Below, in pieces: positions 37,041 through 50,400 of a stretch of 64,000 bases of DNA (positions are counted from its first letter, which is position 1; each line of letters starts with the position of its first letter). Under the pieces are notes generated by a model. It was not told where the DNA came from. It was given only the letters and a program-made list of their open reading frames with translations, and did no database searches. This DNA comes from Achatina immaculata (Eukaryota > Mollusca > Gastropoda > Stylommatophora > Achatinidae). Both the position numbers and the translations under genes were made by a program. The DNA is taken from assembly GCA_009760885.1 (NCBI GenBank), contig CM019700.1, positions 2,092,405-2,156,404 of the forward strand. Direction: 5' to 3'.

Positions 37041-39504
37041 TTCAAATAATGCTAAAAGATGATGGCCAATAGATGAATCGTGCTGATATTGTTACTAGAC
37101 TCAGAGATCCTGAAAGAACGGAGGACTTTGAGAGAGATGACTTGACATCGCTGACTCGGATGAAGGAGCTGAGAGTGAAGAATGGCATCCCAGGGACTGA
37201 GCAGGTACTCACAGGGCGTGAGCGAATTCTTCAGTCAACAATGACCTGGCACACTAACTCGCTAAAATCTGTGGAGGCGATCGGAGCGCCCATGGACGTG
37301 TCCAGACTGCAATGATGATTCATAACATAACATAACATAGCATAACATAACATAACGATGCCAAATATTTTTTTTATGTTAGGGACACACAGTAACAGAC
37401 CAGCTGAAAGTAAAATATTAAAACAGCAAATTTCTTTTAAAAAACGCTCAGAGATTGAGTTCTATGGGAGTGAAACAAGCGTGATAGTGTATTGTGAAGT
37501 TTCATTCTTTAGTTTCCTTCTTTGTGTTCTTATTGATTTATTTTTACTAGTTCCTGCGATCTTCTTTCACATTCTGCCACCCCAGAATGGCAACGTATGT
37601 AAATCTATAAATATCTGACATTGTGATATATTGTTTTCATTCACTGCTGCTTCTTATTGCTGTATGCATAGTCGGTTTACCACAAGGTGGTCCACGAACG
37701 GTCATGTGGGGGTTCGCGAAAGGTCATATGAGGGTCCGTGAACGGGCTTGTGTGTATATGAGGGGGGTGGGTGGGTGGGAAGGGGGGGGCTTGTGAATGT
37801 CATATGGGGGTCCAACAATGTTCGTATGGGGGTCCATGAAACGGCCATGTAGCGTCCGGGAATGAAGTTTAGGTAATGTACAAGGCTAGAAATGTGTGAA
37901 GCTTTTAAATTAATGTCAAGTGGGAGCGGAAGTACAGAGGGAAAAAAACCGGGGAGCAGAGAGAGAGAGAGGGAGAGAGAGAGAGAGAGAGGAACAGAGA
38001 GAGATAGAGAGAGAAAGAGACAAAAAGAGACAGATTGAGAAACAGAGAGAAACAGAGAGTGACAGAGGGAGACAGAGAGTGACAGAGAGAGAGTGAGAGA
38101 GAGAGAGAGAATGAATGAATGATCTTTATTTTAAAATGTGAAGAATTGGGCACGGAGGCTATTGTTACATTCTGCCCTTCATCATTCCATCTCCCGTTCT
38201 TCCCACACACTCGGTTTAATGTAAGTACACAGATTACATGAAAAAAAAAGATGAAAGAATGCAAAGTGTGCTAGAAATAAAGATGGCCAGGCCAGGTTTT
38301 TAAATATCCACTTGTTAAATTAAAAGAAAGAAAAGGAAACTATCGTGTTGTTGAAAATAAGGAGACAAACTGGCCAACAACTGGCGCTGAATGTAGAGAA
38401 AAAAGTCTACATACGTCATTGGTGTGTTTCAAGCAAGTAAATATAAGAATGTTGGTAGATCAATCTATTGATCTAAGAGTGAATTTGAAAGCTCTTGGAA
38501 ATTGTTCAGCCCAAGAAAAGAAGCCATGACATTAAAAAAAATCCATTATTTTCTGTTGTTGTTTTTGCTATTGTAGTAACTTACTTTTACTGGCAAGTAA
38601 CTTTCAGCCATGTTGTAGTCTAAGTTTTACTAATGGCTGGAAAGATGTAACGCTGGATATGTTGATAGACTGACGGAAGAAGGGGTGAATGGATGGACAG
38701 AAAATGGAAAATTTAAAAGACAGACTCACGGGTAGACATATTAAAAAAAGAAACAGATAAGCAAAGAGATAACAGATAGTAGACAGATAGAGAGTCAATA
38801 GATTGTAGACAGACAGAGAGACAATAGATAGTAGACAGAGAGAGAGACAATAGACTGTAGACAGAGACAATAGATAATAGACAGAGAGAGACAATAGATT
38901 GTAGACAGATAGAGAGACAATAGATAGTAGACAGATAGTAAATAGACAGCAGACAGATAGGCAATAGATTGTAGACAGATAGAGAGACAATTGATTGTAG
39001 ATAGATAAAACAGACGGACAGAAGAAAATATACTAGACAAATGAACAGGGAGACAATAAATAGTAGGCAGACAGAGAAGCAATAGATAATAGAGAGATGA
39101 AAAGAGAGACTATATATTAGATAGATAAACGGAGAGAAAGTACATAATAGCCAGATGTATTTGGCTCATCAGAGTACATAGTATTCACTGATACAGTGTA
39201 TTAACAGAAAATGAACATTCACGATAAAATTAGTATATGCATGAGTACACATGTGTTAATAACGAACCAAAGCAGGTAAGATCTTGAAGAGTGATTTAAC
39301 TTAATGGAAATTAAACTACAACTTAACTCTGACTTGCATCCGACCCAAAAAAAAGACATCACATAAAAAAGTTTCAGAACGAAGAAAGCTCTCCATGGTT
39401 ACCTACAAAGTAACGCAATGTCTATTTTTAGTTTTTTTTTTTTTTTGGTAATTCAAAATCACAAAATCCCATTACGAGAACACACTTAAGGATGATGATG
39501 GTTA

Positions 39505-39576
<72 letters not shown>

Positions 39577-42500
39577 ACAAAATCGATCAACAAATGTTTA
39601 GTTAGTGTGTAAAAAAATTATCTTAAAATGAAGACTTACGCTCTTTCAAAACATTCTAATTTTTTTCCCCACTCGAGTACACATAAATCATGTAAACCTG
39701 TGATCTCTTTTGCTATAACAAAATGCATGATAACAAAATGAATGATAACAAAATTAATGGTAACAAAATTAATGACTTCTAAACTCTGTGTCTCCAGGAA
39801 TTCTACTCGGACAACAACAACATGGCCATGTTCTGCGTACTTCCAATCATGGTTCTCATATACGGAGGATGCAGTGCCATCTATTGCGTCTACAAATGTC
39901 GTCAGTACTTGAGGAGGAGGAAGCACAAGAGGTTGAAGGAGGAGGACAGCGAGTCTCTGACATCTGGCAAGAATGACCTCAATCCGGAGTCTAAAGGTGA
40001 GATACCTGGTCACAGAGCATGGAGGCTTTACCAGGGAAGACTCTTTTCTTATTTTTCCAGCTGCATAATGTTCTCAGTTCAAGTTTACTTTTCTCAGTTC
40101 AAGTTTTCAGTCTCAGCCACGATTATACAAAAGTTAAAAAAACTGGTTGAAGAAATTATGAGATTACAGTCAATTTCATTCTAGAAGAAGGAAAAAATGG
40201 AATTTCCCCTTTAAAGCGATTCTGTTTACGAAACATTTCTCATTAATAGAGAATGTAACGGCAATGTAAAGAACTTAATATTGAAGAAGACTGGCTAGTA
40301 AAGAGGATTAAACACAGAAAACTTCAATATTTTGGAGACATTATTATTATTATTACTATTATTATTATTGTCATGACAATTTAGAGAAGACAGCCGTAGA
40401 AAGGTACATAATGGGAAAAAGAAAGAGGGGAAGACCGAGGCGAAGATGGCTGCAAGACATCGTTGATGATCAGCAAACGGATGCATGAGCAGCTGGCATC
40501 TTGCATGTAGCCGAGAGGTCTACAGGAGAGCTGTTAGAGAGGCAAAGTTTCGTAAGGGACGTGCCAATGACTGACTGACTGAATGACAGCAGAGCCGAGA
40601 TGTATATTTCCTTGATAAATTTAGATGTTAAAGCAGAGTACAGAGATTAGATTATGCATGTAAGTTTACTGTTCTCAGTTCAAGTTTACCATCCCTCTGA
40701 AGTGTATAGTTTTTGTTTGTGTGTTAGTTTTTAACTGACGAAAAAAAGGGGTAAAAGTCCCGTTTCCATGCCATTGAGACATATTGGGATACGGTGTTAG
40801 GCCCGTATTTCCACGACCTTCGGCATATGAAAGTGTGATATGGCTAGAACTACGCCTGGCCCGATTTACGCTCGTACCTTCCCAGGTTTCTCTGATACCC
40901 ATTTTTAGAAGCCGGGCCTTTCTGGCGTGTCCCAGAAAAAAAAAAAACTCCGCTGCTGAGACTTGAACCTGATACCACCGAATTAGTCAAATCAGGCCCT
41001 ATTTACTCAGCTAACCAGGTCGCACATGACAAAAAGGAAAGGACAAAAAAAAAAACCAATCTACTAAAAATTCCATCCATAAAAATCCAAGTTTTCATTT
41101 GATGTGATTTCTTTCGGCTGTAGTGAGTCTACAAAGACTGGTCTGATGCCCTACTGCATTCAAGTGTAAAAAAATGTGCACTTCACACACATATGTTGAG
41201 GAAATAGATTCTGAAACTGAAGCACGTATGCTTGAGATGTGGTGCACATTAGAATATATGAATGTACAGCTGTCTGCACATATCAGTGCATTATGGGGTA
41301 AGCAATCACTTGCGCTAAATATCAGTCTGGTATGTATTGAACAAGATCTGGATTCACAGCCAGTGTATGTAATAGTTTTCCTGGAGCTACAAACATTTTG
41401 TAGTTGCCAATGTTGTGGTGATGTTGAAGCAAGAAAGTTAACGTCGAATGGGTAGTGTATCAGGCTAGCTTGCTTGAAGATCCCGGGTGAAGGTAAGGAA
41501 CAAGTTGTTCTAGTGGACTCCAGACATCATGTGGGTTCAGAGCCTTATCTCCTCAATAACAACTGATGGAATACATCAATAGCAACTGATGGAATACATC
41601 AATGACAGCTGATGGAATATATCAGTAACAACTGATGGAACACATCAATCTGCCATCAGGAGCTTTACAGAGGCGGAGTGTGGCCTTAGCAAGTTCTGGT
41701 TTGTTGAACCCAATAAACATGTCATCGTTCTGGCACAGCCATCTTTGTTCTTGCCTCAATGTATACCTTAGATACGGCGTACGGCGTCTAGAGGACAGTG
41801 TGAAGAACACGGTTCTAGAGGACAGTGTGAAGAACAAAGTTCTAGAGGACAGTGTGAAGAACAAGGGTCTAGAGGACAGTGTGAAGAACAAGGTTCTAGA
41901 GGACAGTGTGAAGAACAAAGTTCTAGAGGACAGTGTGAAGAACAAGGTTCACCAAAAAGTTAATATAAGTTCAACATAGGAAAATACAGAAACAAATACT
42001 TGAAAAAGTGAGCAGACACACTGTACGTAAGGAGATGTGGTGTGAGTAAATTTCGTGACATTGCACCTTTTAATAATTTAACAAGCTGCTACTCTTCAAA
42101 AATGAGGGAGATGTGAATGAAAAGATTAAAGCACACACAAATAAAAGAACATGCTGCTGCTACAGTTAATATTACTACCAAAAATCCCATGACTTACCTT
42201 TTATTAGCTTTGTTCATTCATAACCATCACTTCCCTATAAATTCAAGCTTGAGCATTGAAGCGAAACACGCACCCTCCCACCCACCCACCCACACGCACG
42301 CACGCGCGCGCGCGCACACAAACACACACACACGCCAGAATCTACCCCCAACTCACATGCTATGACTTAGCAAAGTCTCACAAACTTAAATGAAATTAAA
42401 TGGTACTAGCTGAGTACTCGACGTTGTCCGGGTATTTATTTTTCCCATTCATGGAAGTTCTATTCATTTTCACAACCTTCTAGAGGGTTCTACAAAGTTC

Positions 42501-44435
42501 TATTCATTTCCACAACTTTCTAGAAGGTTGTACATAGTCTAGATTGTTCTACAGAATTCTGTTCGTTATATTCGACTAAACTTGGCTTAATTGTCATCAT
42601 CAGCTTAGCGATCCCGAACACTATGGATTCGACACTAATCTCGGTCAGTATGGATATTTTATTTCCCACTCTCGCGCCAACCCCCTTCCCCCCCCCCCCC
42701 CCCCACCATGCCGATGGGGGCAGAACTTGGACTTAAACGGCATCGGAAGTGTCACTATTCATCTCCGCAACACCGAAAACTATGGATTCGACTCTAATAT
42801 CGGTCGTTGTCGATTATTTGTGTATATAACCCCATCCCACACCACCCACCCCTAGGCCACCCGCCCCCTCTCCCCCATGCAGCTTGGACTTAAACGGCAC
42901 CGTGAATGTTACTATTCATCACAGTGACCCCTAAAACTATGAATTCGACACTAATATCGGTCGTTTTCGATGTTCGGCACATGCAACCTCCTTCCCACCC
43001 CTAGCCTGAGGGCCCCCAAGCCGACGGGGGCTGAACTTGGACTTAAACGGCAACGGGTGTGTCATTATTCATCTCAGCGACCCAGAAACTGGATTCAACC
43101 TTAGTATCAGTCGTTTTCTATGATTTGTAAGTGTCACTCCCACCCCAACCCCACCGCTAGGCTTACCCCCCCCACCCCCGTGGTTGGTGGCTGATCAGCC
43201 ACTATATGGGCGCTCTCTGGTATGAAATAAACACTCTGACCATTTCGTAAATGGACTCTGAGGTGAACAACATTAAGGTGTCTTTCATCAATCAGAAATC
43301 TGCCGCGTGTATCGTGTTTCTCGTTATCAATGCCAAAGGTTCGGCAACTTAGCAGATATGTCAACGATTTGTGTGGGATGATCTTTGTCCGTCACGGCCG
43401 ACAATCAAAAGCAGGCATAAATATCACGGAAGTTATTTCTCGTCGTTCAGTGGGGTATTGTTTTAATCATTCGCTTTCGATCCCACCCCCACCTCCACCA
43501 CCTAGACCCGCTAGGGGTCCTAAGGATGATATAACTAACAAGATGCATTGTCCAGATTGTAAGTCATATGTGTGCTAAGTCATATGTGTGCTAAGTTTGA
43601 TTGAAATTGCTCCAGGCATTCCGTGTGATGCTCGATATATATATAACATACATATATATAACATATATATGTATACACACCGCACTCACGTTCATATATA
43701 TATATATATGATTATCTCCTTTAGACCATTGTATGTTCCTCCGTGACTTTAGTGGATAAGACTTCCACCCTCTTCGTACCCAATTCCCAATGCAGATAGG
43801 GGTGTCTTAGACCAAAATTATACATCAGAATACAATAAAAAACTAAGGTAAACATAAAAAAATGTAAAACTGAAATGTATGAAGTACTTACATCCGTGTA
43901 GAAATATAAAACTCATCACAGAAATAAAAAAACGTATTAATGAACGTGATCCAAACTGCACACTACCAGTGTAGGAAACAATTACACTATGAAATAAAAG
44001 AGCGAAGTGAAGCTGTCATATTCAATGAAAAACGATAAATTGGAAGAATTTCCGAATTAGCGTACCTTCTATACGACGATCCAAGTTCAAGAGAGTGTTG
44101 GAAGTTTCTAAAACATGATGAGTCCACGGCCGGAGTCATATCCACAGCCTTCTAGAAGGATGTTATTTGGACTTGCCATGGGAGACTACAAATGCTTCTC
44201 CTAGAACAGTTCTGCTCTATTTAACGATTATCTCCTTTAGACCATTGTTTGTTCCTCCGTGACTTTAGTGCATAAGACCTCACCCCCTTCTTAACCCATT
44301 CCCAGGGCAGATAGGGGTGTCTTAGCCCCAAATTATATATCCCCAGATTGTAAGTCATGTGTGCACAAAGTTTGGTCTAAATTGCTCCAGGTTTTCCAGA
44401 GTGATACATACATTCATACATACATCCGTGCATCC

Positions 44436-44466
<31 letters not shown>

Positions 44467-47400
44467 GGCCAAATATTTTATTTCACTGAACTGCTTCTTT
44501 AACCCTCTTAGGCCTGGGTATGAGCAAGGACGGACCAGTCAGTCACATCAGTCAAGGGTGGACGGGTTTCCAAGTGGATCCAAACGAAAAACGGTGGCCG
44601 GGACACACAGAAGGAAAACCACTTGGGAGTTCATCATCTCCTCTGCCGTGGCAGGTGCCCAGTAAAGTGGCAGCAGCAGAGGCACTAGCTCAAGTATGTT
44701 TTTGAACCGCCTAGTTTTGGATATCTGTTCTACATTCTCTTGCAATGTTGAAACATAAATAACCTGCAGGCAAAACACGTATAACTGCTGGTAGATGTCC
44801 ATGACTCTCGTGTACTAATAAAACTAAACTGCCAATAGAGTTAGAAAATTCTGGCCTGCAAGGTGAGACATACCAAAGTTAGACTGATATAGAAAAAAAG
44901 CAATCTCGCGTAAGTGTTTTGGAGTGGCAGGGGTGGCACATCTATGCCTGGTGGAGACTAGTTTCACATGCAAGTGCTTCTACCTGTTAACAGACTGTAG
45001 TGACCCTTTGGGCATCAGGCTAGCTATTTACTGCTGAGTCGCAGCCAAGAACCTTGTTTTGTTTTATCTTTGTTCAGAAAGTAAGGACAGGTGTTACAAT
45101 ACACTCTCCATCCGACACTATGTTGGTATCTCAAATTCTCTGTTATGATACATGCTTTCAAAAAAAAAAGTTTAGTTCATATCTCAGTAGAGAAACAGCG
45201 TGTCGCGCCATTTACGTCCATATTTTCCTCTACCTGCCGAAACAAATGAGGATATTGTGTCAGTATATGAAGTATATGCCTGTGAGACCTGGACACTTAA
45301 CAAAACAGCTGAGAAACACATAAATACCTTTGAATGTAAATGCTACAGAAGAGTTCTCCAAATATCGTGGACACAAAAAAGAACAAATATATCTATACTA
45401 CAAGAGCTTAATATTGAAGAAGGCTGGCTAGTGAAGAGGATTAAAGAGAGAAAACTGAAATATTTTGGACACATTAAACGTCATGATAATTTAGAGAAGA
45501 CCGTATTGAAAGGATACATAATGGGAAAAAGAAAAAGAGGAAGACCAAGACGAAGATGGCTGCAAGACATCGTTGACGATCTGCAAATGGATGCAACAGC
45601 AGCAGGCCATCTTGCTCACAACCGAGAGGCCTACAGGAGTGCTGTTTGGGAGGCAAAGTTCCGCAAGGGACATTCAAATGAATGAATGAATGAATGAATA
45701 TGAAGTACGTTCTGTTTTTCTGTTTTTAACTTCTGTGATACATATGCTGTCTGATGTTATTGTTGTACCAAGATACTTAAATTTGTGCACTTCTTTTAAT
45801 ATTATTCCTTTGATTTTTACATTCTGGTACGGCTCTGGACACGATCATCGTTTGTTTTCTTACTGTTCAGTGATATTTCTTTATATTCACTTTCTGCGAT
45901 TCCTTACTATCTTAACAGCTCGTGTAGATCTCTTTCATTGTCTGCTGTTAGGACTGTGTTGTCAGCGTGCCTCAGGTTATTGATGTTATGTTCTCAACCC
46001 TTATCCCAGGCTTGTCGGCAATGGCTCTCCATTTATTCTCACCCTAGAGAGAAAAGAGATCTGGGAACCGTACACATCCTTATCCCTTCTTTATGCCATG
46101 AAATCTGATGGGCAACACTACTGTAGTCGTAATGGAGACCAAATTTCAAACTTGTATGAACATTTTATTTTACGGAATTAATATTTCAATCTTGGCTTGA
46201 AGAAACTTTAAGAATTTAAAAATGAAATGATGTTCATTAAATTTGGTTTGGACTTTTATTCTTTGCGACTGAAGCCTCTGTTTCAGTAAGGTGTATGGTC
46301 TCCTCTGGCCTGTATCAGAGAACGACATCTCCTTGACATGGATCCGATTAGCCGTTGGATCTGTTGTTGTGGGATGGCTGCCCGCTCTTCCCGCAGTGCA
46401 AGAGACAACTGTCGGAGAATGGTTGGCGCCACGTCTCGCTGGCGGACTTGTCTGTTGAGTTCATTCCATAAGTGTTCTGTTGGGTTCATGTGTGATGACA
46501 TGGATGGCCACGGAATGGTGTGGACGGTGTTGTCAGCGAGGAACTGGATGGTGAGTTGTGCCACATGAGGTCAAGCGTTATCCTGGTGAAAAATGGACCT
46601 TGATGCAGCCAGAAGTGGAGGGACGTGAAGACGAAGAATTTCAGCGACGTATCTTTGGGCATTCAGGCGTCCTTCAATTTGCACCAGGTTACTTCTTCCC
46701 ATGAAGATGATCATCCCCCACACCAGTACACCTCAACCATCATGTGGAGGAGTCTCATCTACTCAATTCTGGGCGTAGCGGTCATGGACTCTGAGGTAAA
46801 CTCTTCTCCGTCTATCGTATCGCTGGAGCAGAAAGAATGACTCATCACTAAACCAAATCCTTCTCCAATCATTCGCAACGGTCCATTGACGATGCTGGTT
46901 GGCCCACTGCAGTCGGTTCTGGCGATGCCGGTCCGTAAGAACTGGACCTATCATCATCATCATATGTATATAATTCTTGAATCTTTGCCATCATTTTGTA
47001 TATCTTCCGACATCTTCATTACTTTCTCATGTTTTACCTTGTTGAATGCTTTAGTGTAGTCAATAAAACACAGTTATGTATATATCTTTATCTTTTGTAC
47101 CTTTAATGCACTTTCTATTAGTGTCCTCAGTGCATATATAGCATTTAGAGTACCCTTACCTTCAACAAAGCTACATTGTTTTCCTCTGCTATATCTACTT
47201 TAACTTTTATCCCATCCTTCTCATTATTATTCTCAACAGCAGTTTGTTAACGTGGCAAAATAAACTGATAATCTGATGTTTCTCTCATTCTTGTGCGCTT
47301 GCTTTCTTTGCCATGGCTATAAAGGTACTTGTCAGTTTATCGTTTAGTTTATGTCCGTTGTCATAAAATAACATTCAAAACTTTTATGATAATTTTCCTG

Positions 47401-50400
47401 CCAAATACCACGATAGCTTTTATTTCTTCACCTGCACTCACTGTGTAGCTCTGACGTAACTTCATTATTTATCTCACAACCGAACCAAACTATTTCAGAC
47501 ACGCCATGTCGACAATCCCAACAGCTCACGCGCTGGCTATGTCAAAGACCGACTGAGAGAAGATGATATCCCTCTACAACACCCGGCACATGGAAGACCA
47601 CAAGAAGGTGCGTGTTTCAGTCTCAGCCACAATTATACAAAAGTTAGAAAACTAGTTGCAGAAATTATGAGATTATAGTTAATTTCATTCTAGAAAACGG
47701 AAGAAAAAGAAATTTCCCCTTTAAAGCGATTCTGTTTACGAAACATTTCCCATTAATAGAGAATGTAACGGCAATGTAAAGAACTTAATATTGAAGAAGG
47801 TTGGCTAGTAAAGAGGATTAAACACAGAAAACTTCAATATTTTGGAGACATTATTATTATTATTACTATTTTTATTACCATCATGAGAATTTAGAGAAGA
47901 CAGTTTTAGAAGCATACATAATGGGAAAAGGAGGGGAAGACCAAGGCGAAGATGGCTGTGAGACATCGTTGATGATCAGCAAACGGATGCATGAGCAGCA
48001 AGCCATCTTGCTCACAGCCGAGAGGCCTACAGGAGCTGTTAGAGAGGCAAAGTTCCGTAAGGGACATGCAAATGACTGACTAACAGAGTGACTGCGGAGT
48101 TGAGATGTATATTTCCTTGATAAATTTAGATGTTAAAGCAGAGATTAGATAATGCATGTAAATTTATAGACTGAGCTCTTCGGACGCCACGTGCTGGAGT
48201 GATGCACTGGTCGTGCCCCCGGGGTTCTTATGGTGAGATTCGTGGTTCAAGTGCTTCCGTAGACCCACAGCGACCCATCTTATAAACCGAGATACAACCA
48301 GATTTCGGTCTGAGATCAGGATCAGTGCAGTTATATTTTTCTGTATTATACTGCCTGCCTCGTATACAGCCATGTAACACTGATTACCACGTATACAACC
48401 ATGCAGCACTGATTACCACGTATACAACCATGTAACACTAATTACCATGTATACAACCATGTAATACTGCTTATCATGTATACAACCATGTAACACTGAT
48501 TACCACGTATACAACCATGTAACACTGATTACCACGTATACAACCATGTAGCACTGATTACAACGTATACAGCCATGTAACACTGACTACCACGTATACA
48601 ACCATGCAACACTAATTACCATGTATACAGCCATGCAGCACTGATTGCCACGTACACAGCCATGCAACACTAATTACCACGTATACAGAAATGCAACACT
48701 AATTATCACGTATAGAGCAGTGTAGCACTGATTGCCACGTATACAGCCATATAACACTTATTATTATTCTCAACAGCAGTTTGTTAACGTGGCAAAATAA
48801 CTGATAATCTGATGTTTCTCTCATTCTTGTGCGCTTGCTTTCTTTGCCATGGCTATAAAGGTACTTGTCAGTTTATCGTTTAGTTTATGTCCGTTGTCAT
48901 AAAATAACATTCAAAACTTTTATGATAATTTTCCTGCCAAATACCACGATAGCTTTTATTTCTTCACCTGCACTCACTGTGTAGCTCTGACGTAACTTCA
49001 TTATTTATCTCACAACCGAACCAAACTATTTCAGACACGCCATGACGACAATCCCAACAGCTCACGCGCTGGCTATGTCAAAGACCGACTGAGAGAAGAT
49101 GATATCCCTCTACAACACCCGGCACATGGAAGACCACAAGAAGGTGCGTGTTTCAGTCTCAGCCACAATTATACAAAAGTTAGAAAACTAGTTGCAGAAA
49201 TTATGAGATTATAGTTAATTTCATTCTAGAAAACGGAAGAAAAAGAAATTTCCCCTTTAAAGCGATTCTGTTTACGAAACATTTCCCATTAATAGAGAAT
49301 GTAACGGCAATGTAAAGAACTTAATATTGAAGAAGGTTGGCTAGTAAAGAGGATTAAACACAGAAAACTTCAATATTTTGGAGACATTATTATTATTATT
49401 ACTATTTTTATTACCATCATGAGAATTTAGAGAAGACAGTTTTAGAAGCATACATAATGGGAAAAGGAGGGGAAGACCAAGGCGAAGATGGCTGTGAGAC
49501 ATCGTTGATGATCAGCAAACGGATGCATGAGCAGCAAGCCATCTTGCTCACAGCCGAGAGGCCTACAGGAGAGCTGTTAGAGAGGCAAAGTTCCGTAAGG
49601 GACATGCAAATGACTGACTAACAGAGTGACTGCGGAGTTGAGATGTATATTTCCTTGATAAATTTAGATGTTAAAGCAGAGTACAGAGATTAGATTATGC
49701 ATGTAAATTTATAGACTGAGCTCTTCGGACGCCACGTGCTGGAGTGATGCACTGGTCGTGCCCCCGGGGTTCTTATGGTGAGATTCGTGGTTCAAGTGCT
49801 TCCGTAGACCCACAGCGACCCATCTTATAAACCGAGATACAACCAGATTTCGGTCTGAGATCAGGATCAGTGCAGTTATATTTTTCTGTATTATACTGCC
49901 TGCCTCGTATACAGCCATGTAACACTGATTACCACGTATACAACCATGCAGCACTGATTACCACGTATACAACCATGTAACACTAATTACCATGTATACA
50001 ACCATGTAATACTGCTTATCATGTATACAACCATGTAACACTGATTACCACGTATACAACCATGTAACACTGATTACCACGTATACAACCATGTAGCACT
50101 GATTACAACGTATACAGCCATGTAACACTGACTACCACGTATACAACCATGCAACACTAATTACCATGTATACAGCCATGCAGCACTGATTGCCACGTAC
50201 ACAGCCATGCAACACTAATTACCACGTATACAGAAATGCAACACTAATTATCACGTATAGAGCAGTGTAGCACTGATTGCCACGTATACAGCCATATAAC
50301 ACTTATTACTATATATACAGCCTTGTAGCATTGATTACCACGTATACAACCATGTAGCACTGATTACCATGTAAATAAACATGTAGCATTGATTACCATG

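Larger units (their letters stand above)
47223..48759. repeat. 1.54-kb tandem duplication, unit 1 (contains exon 5a)
   Basis: From ATTATTATTCTCAACAGCAG the sequence repeats at 48760 after 1537 bp. It includes the end of a LINE relic, exon 5, the composite repeat and part of the 29-bp minisatellite. Only about five differences from unit 2 were seen: a one-base indel near 47268, T/A at 47509, and 2-base and 7-base indels plus one substitution near 48035-48152. Confidence 0.93.
48760..50305. repeat. 1.54-kb tandem duplication, unit 2 (contains exon 5b)
   Basis: Second copy of 47223-48759. The junction joins the 29-bp minisatellite (..AACACTTATT) to LINE-derived ATTATTCTCAACAG, with a shared TTATTATT word. 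That fits unequal exchange or end-joining at microhomology. Confidence 0.93.

Noticed and set aside
37073..37315. 80-codon ORF as a gene or exon
   Set aside because: No recognised motif; it is followed by a LINE-tail-like (CATAA)n run. Kept only as an uncertain feature.
41174..41455. 93-codon ORF as an extra exon between exons 3 and 4
   Set aside because: No splice sites in the right phase, and exon 3 joins exon 4 directly in phase.
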